Positions 60,701 to 64,000 of a stretch of DNA of 64,000 nucleotides are shown here, piece by piece (the stretch's first letter is position 1; each line of letters begins with the position of its first letter). A program made the position numbers and the translations under genes. This DNA comes from Drechslerella dactyloides (taxonomy: Eukaryota; Ascomycota; Orbiliomycetes; Orbiliales; Orbiliaceae): NCBI GenBank assembly GCA_020064725.1, contig JAGTWJ010000001.1, positions 5,642,001-5,706,000 on the forward strand, in the 5' to 3' direction. Under the pieces are notes generated by a model that was not told where the DNA came from, did not search any database, and was given only the letters and a program-made list of their open reading frames with translations.

Positions 60701-62848
60701 CGTCGCGGACGGCTGCCGCCAGGGCGCCAATTGGATAGCTATCGGAGGCGAAATACACGGGCGAGTCTCACCTCGATCGCCATCTCGTATCACGCCGGGC
60801 GCAGCCATCACATTGCCTCCCTCCCATCCATCGATCCATCGATCCCTTCCTTCCTTCCCGGTCTGCCATCCCGTTCCCGCCCAGGTTGCTTCGCAAGCCC
60901 GTCCCGGGAACGCAACAGAGCAGGAACGTGGACGCTCCCGGGCACATACGCAGTCCGTGATCTTGTCTGAGAATGAAACCGCCACCTAAAGAGTTACCTC
61001 TCCCTCGGTAACTATTCCAGAGGAACAAAAGGCAGAACGGCACCCTGGCCGCTCGGGACCCTCGTAGCAGCAGGCCTGCAGCAGTGAAAATTGGCGAGAT
61101 TCCCGACGGTCCACTTTGCGGATATGAGAGAGGATTCGAAGCCCTCACCATTCCCAATCCTGCCATCCGAGGTTCCGCGTGGTTGGATCACCAATTATTA
61201 CATGCGCTTGGCGGACGGGTTTACTTGTCCGGGACAGTCGAGTCCACTGCGGTGCATCCATCTTACCACCAGTTCGTTTCTGGTAGAGTCCTGCACAACG
61301 GTCGCAGGATCTCGCGATCATAACTTTGGCATTATATCGTACAGATTGTATCATATGCGAAGGACGCTATAGCTGTATGTCTCAGCGCCGACGGAGAGCC
61401 GTAACAAGATTGGTCGCGGATGGTGGTTTCTTTGCAGGTGATATGATATCGGAGGCGTGGATGTGACATGTGTTTGCGGGTGTGTGATTGCAGTTGATGC
61501 TCAATGAGAGACGCAGAGCCTGGCCTGGCTTAATTACCAGCACGGAAACGGCTTGGTGCGGTGGGCTCTCGCTCGGGCTGGGTGTGTCCGCGGATGTGGG
61601 AAGGAAGCCCGCTGCATCCCAGCGAGACAGGACGCTGGGACCGTGAGCCCTTTCTTCGACCGCGCTTCTCGAAAGGCAACTGGTTCACGCGAGCGTGAGC
61701 TAGCGTCCTATTGACGGGAAATACTCACGCAGAACTCCACAGGTGGAGTATATTGAAGAAAGAAACAGGAATAGCACCGCCAAGGCATGATCTTTTTTTA
61801 TTGTTCGCCATTTCGACGGTGTTCCATGATTCCATTCAGAGGTCATGGCGATGACCCCGCTAGCTTCTTCCAGCGCTGTTACGAGGCGAACGGCGGTCCA
61901 ATCTCCAGGGTCCCGGCCTGCGACAGAGTCTACCCACTAGCTGGGCAGGGATATCAATCCGGCCACATGGGTCCGGCAAGGGATCTTGGTCGCTCGTCTT
62001 TGTTCACCCACTCATCGCGTACACGGGAATGGTAAAGACCGGACACAAGCTGGTGGTTCCTGAGCGAACAGACGCATTCGATCGGTGGATGCTCCATCCC
62101 CACGCCCACCCACAGAGAGGGTCCGAGACGCTAGCGGAGCTAAGCTAACCGACCAAGCTTCAGAGCAGTCTTAATTCCCACGAAGGAGCAACAGTGAGGA
62201 CTGCTGGGTGGGGAACGGGTCAGGCACCCCGAGATTTAGACCGTTCTCGCTCTCGCGCAGTCGCCAAAAATGGCACCAGAGGCCGGCACCAACTTCGAGG
62301 GCGGGTCCGGGGGACGCGGACGACAGCTGCTCGGGCGTGATGTGACGAGGAGCTGCAGCTGGCAAATTGGCAGTCTTATTGCATACGAAAAGACAACTTC
62401 AGGCGGACGAGAAGGCGGTTGCGATTGCAATTGCAATTGTCGATGACTGAGCGATGACAGCCGATGCACGGGTCCGTGTGGCCGTCGCAGGTTATGGCTG
62501 AAGACCGCTGAAGGCTTGCTGCGGGCTGCAGGAACCGAACTGCAGCTGATGGGAAATCGCCACTGCCACTGCCAAAACGAAACAAAAACAACACCGCCAG
62601 TTTGCCCCGAACAATCACTCACGCTCTCACGACAATCCTCCCCGCCGGCCAATTGCGCCGCGGCGGCAGCGTGAAACTCTCAGCGGAAACGCACCTCGTG
62701 CTGATGGGTGTGATTGTCGATGCAATCACTCCGACTCGGAGCCAATTGCCAGTCAGTGACTGCCCGGCTATCGTCAGCGGAGTGGCCAGACATGGATGCT
62801 GCCTACCAGCCTGCTATAGAGCCGAGCCGGCTATTTATCCAGTCCCGA

Positions 62849-62880
62849 ATCAATCAATCAATCAGTCAATCAGTCAATTG
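62849..62880. repeat. CAAT/CAGT microsatellite
   Basis: About eight CAAT or CAGT units in tandem. Confidence 0.8.
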
Positions 62881-64000
62881 ATATGCTGCAGCTGCAGGGC
62901 GCTGTGCTTTGACCATCTATCAGACAGATGGACAGACGCTGTACTGGGACTTGACGTTTCGTGAAAAGATCCTCCCATAAAACCCTGCATCCTCGTTTAT
63001 TGCTTTTGGGTAATAACTTAGCTGTGTGTTATTATATAAACTATCTTACTAACGACAACAGACAGTGTGTGTGTCCGAACAGTCGAGCCGTCTGTCTGCA
63101 GCGTGCATGCATCGTGCAGGCAGCCAGGCAGGCTGTACCCCAGATCATCGTGTCGTTCCTATTCGTCTCTGCTGCTCCATCCCCCTTTCCCCTGCCGCCG
63201 CATCGAAAAAATAAGAATCTCGGCATTGCACCGTCGGCTCGCCGTGGACTGTCCAGCCCGGAAGGGAATGGGTGGACGGCCTGGAACGCACGCACGGCGC
63301 CAAGAAGAAAGAACAAAGTGAAATTCACGCTCCTCGGAGGCTCAGAGCTTAACACGATCCGCTAAGACTGCGGCCTTCAAATTCCATCGCGTTCCATTCC
63401 ATACCAGTTGTTAAACTCGGCTAAGACTCGTCGGGTCCAGATACACGAATTGCAGCCCGACCGTCCATCCATCCATCCAGTCTGCCGGGCAGGCTTGGAC
63501 CCGTCGATCCAGTGCGTATTCCGCGCCTCTGTATGGCTGTGGCCGTGGTAATATAAACTCCGGCGGAGTGAGTAATCAGGGCATGATACCTATCCCAGCT
63601 TTTTACCCCGCGGCCGAAACCGCTGTGATTCGCCAGCCCACGCTGCGTACATGGTTCCTTGGAAATGAAACGGTAATCGTCACAGACGATTCGCTCGGAA
63701 GGGCGATACGTATCCGCCTGTCTGCCTGTTCACACATTTCCTTCCCGTCCAGAGGCTTCTTCTTTTTTTTCCTGTGTCGTTTCGGGCACCATAATATCGA
63801 CTCTACCAGTAAGAAAACTGTGGGTGGGTCGGTCTCGAACGCAGGGCCTCAACACATGTAACGGACGGACGCGACGACGATGTGCAAATTCAATTGCGTT
63901 CGATCATTCATTCCATTCCGGCTGCTTGGTACGAGCATATACCCACGACGAACGTGTAACAAGCATCTCGTTCTGGTAGATTCCGGCACAATTGGGTAGC

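Larger units (their letters stand above)
49516..64000. other. Very long gene-free region upstream of the Msn2-type gene
   Basis: About 14.5 kb to the window edge without a convincing protein gene, tRNA or mobile element on either strand. All frames are under about 180 codons and random in composition. The first 1-2 kb should be the zinc-finger gene's promoter; one AGGGG (50676-50680) lies there. The rest has scattered AGCTAGC and TGCATGC palindromes, short microsatellites and AT patches. A gene with many small exons could have escaped me. Confidence 0.45.

Noticed and set aside
60452..60985. 177-codon minus-strand frame in the long gap
   Set aside because: Composition follows the local base content; microsatellite-derived WIDGWEGG stretch; no motif.
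1..64000. CRISPR arrays, bacterial operons, rRNA genes or a biosynthetic cluster
   Set aside because: None are visible; the window is eukaryotic, and the methyltransferase and P450 stand alone without cluster partners, the P450 being the sterol demethylase.

Overview
The window is nuclear DNA of a filamentous ascomycete (Pezizomycotina). Protein genes are split by short spliceosomal introns (about 64-117 bp, one of about 203 bp) with GTRAGT-like donors and CTRAC-type branch sites. The gene set includes a fungal CYP51, an FHA-type checkpoint kinase, Atg1, an Msn2/Seb1-type zinc-finger regulator, and a secreted GH11 xylanase carrying a fungal cellulose-binding module. The last suggests a plant-associated or plant-decaying lifestyle. 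I cannot place the genus.

Layout. 1-5.4 kb is a compact plus-strand block: the 3' end of a mitochondrial-type methionyl-tRNA synthetase, a Rad53/Cds1/Chk2 kinase whose first exon is only eight codons, and a TPMT-family thiol methyltransferase with a GC-AG intron. 5.4-9.9 kb holds decayed minus-strand retroelement sequence (a Ty1/copia gag-protease remnant and a weaker integrase-like trace). 9.9-11.6 kb is CYP51 (ERG11). A small unknown minus-strand gene lies at 12.8-13.2 kb. 13.2-24.8 kb has no intact gene, only a decayed tyrosine-phosphatase-like pseudogene near 16 kb and several simple repeats. 24.8-27.8 kb is ATG1.

29.5-39.9 kb carries three minus-strand genes: a 955-aa uncharacterised protein, the GH11-CBM1 xylanase, and a 1129-aa uncharacterised protein. 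A tRNA-Ala(UGC) gene with a 22-nt intron is at 43.4 kb, next to an LTR-like sequence. An Msn2-type C2H2 factor is at 47.9-49.5 kb. I find no convincing gene from 49.5 kb to the end of the window.

The genes do not form a cluster or pathway. They are mostly single-copy housekeeping, stress and starvation genes (checkpoint, autophagy, stress regulator, sterol synthesis) separated by unusually long gene-poor stretches. Exon structures were assembled by eye from reading frames and splice signals. No new multi-gene system is evident. The points most worth checking are the phosphatase pseudogene with its lost catalytic cysteine, the two large unknown proteins, the GC-AG intron, the GGCTAAA cluster upstream of the xylanase, and the two very long non-coding regions upstream of ATG1 and the Msn2-type gene.
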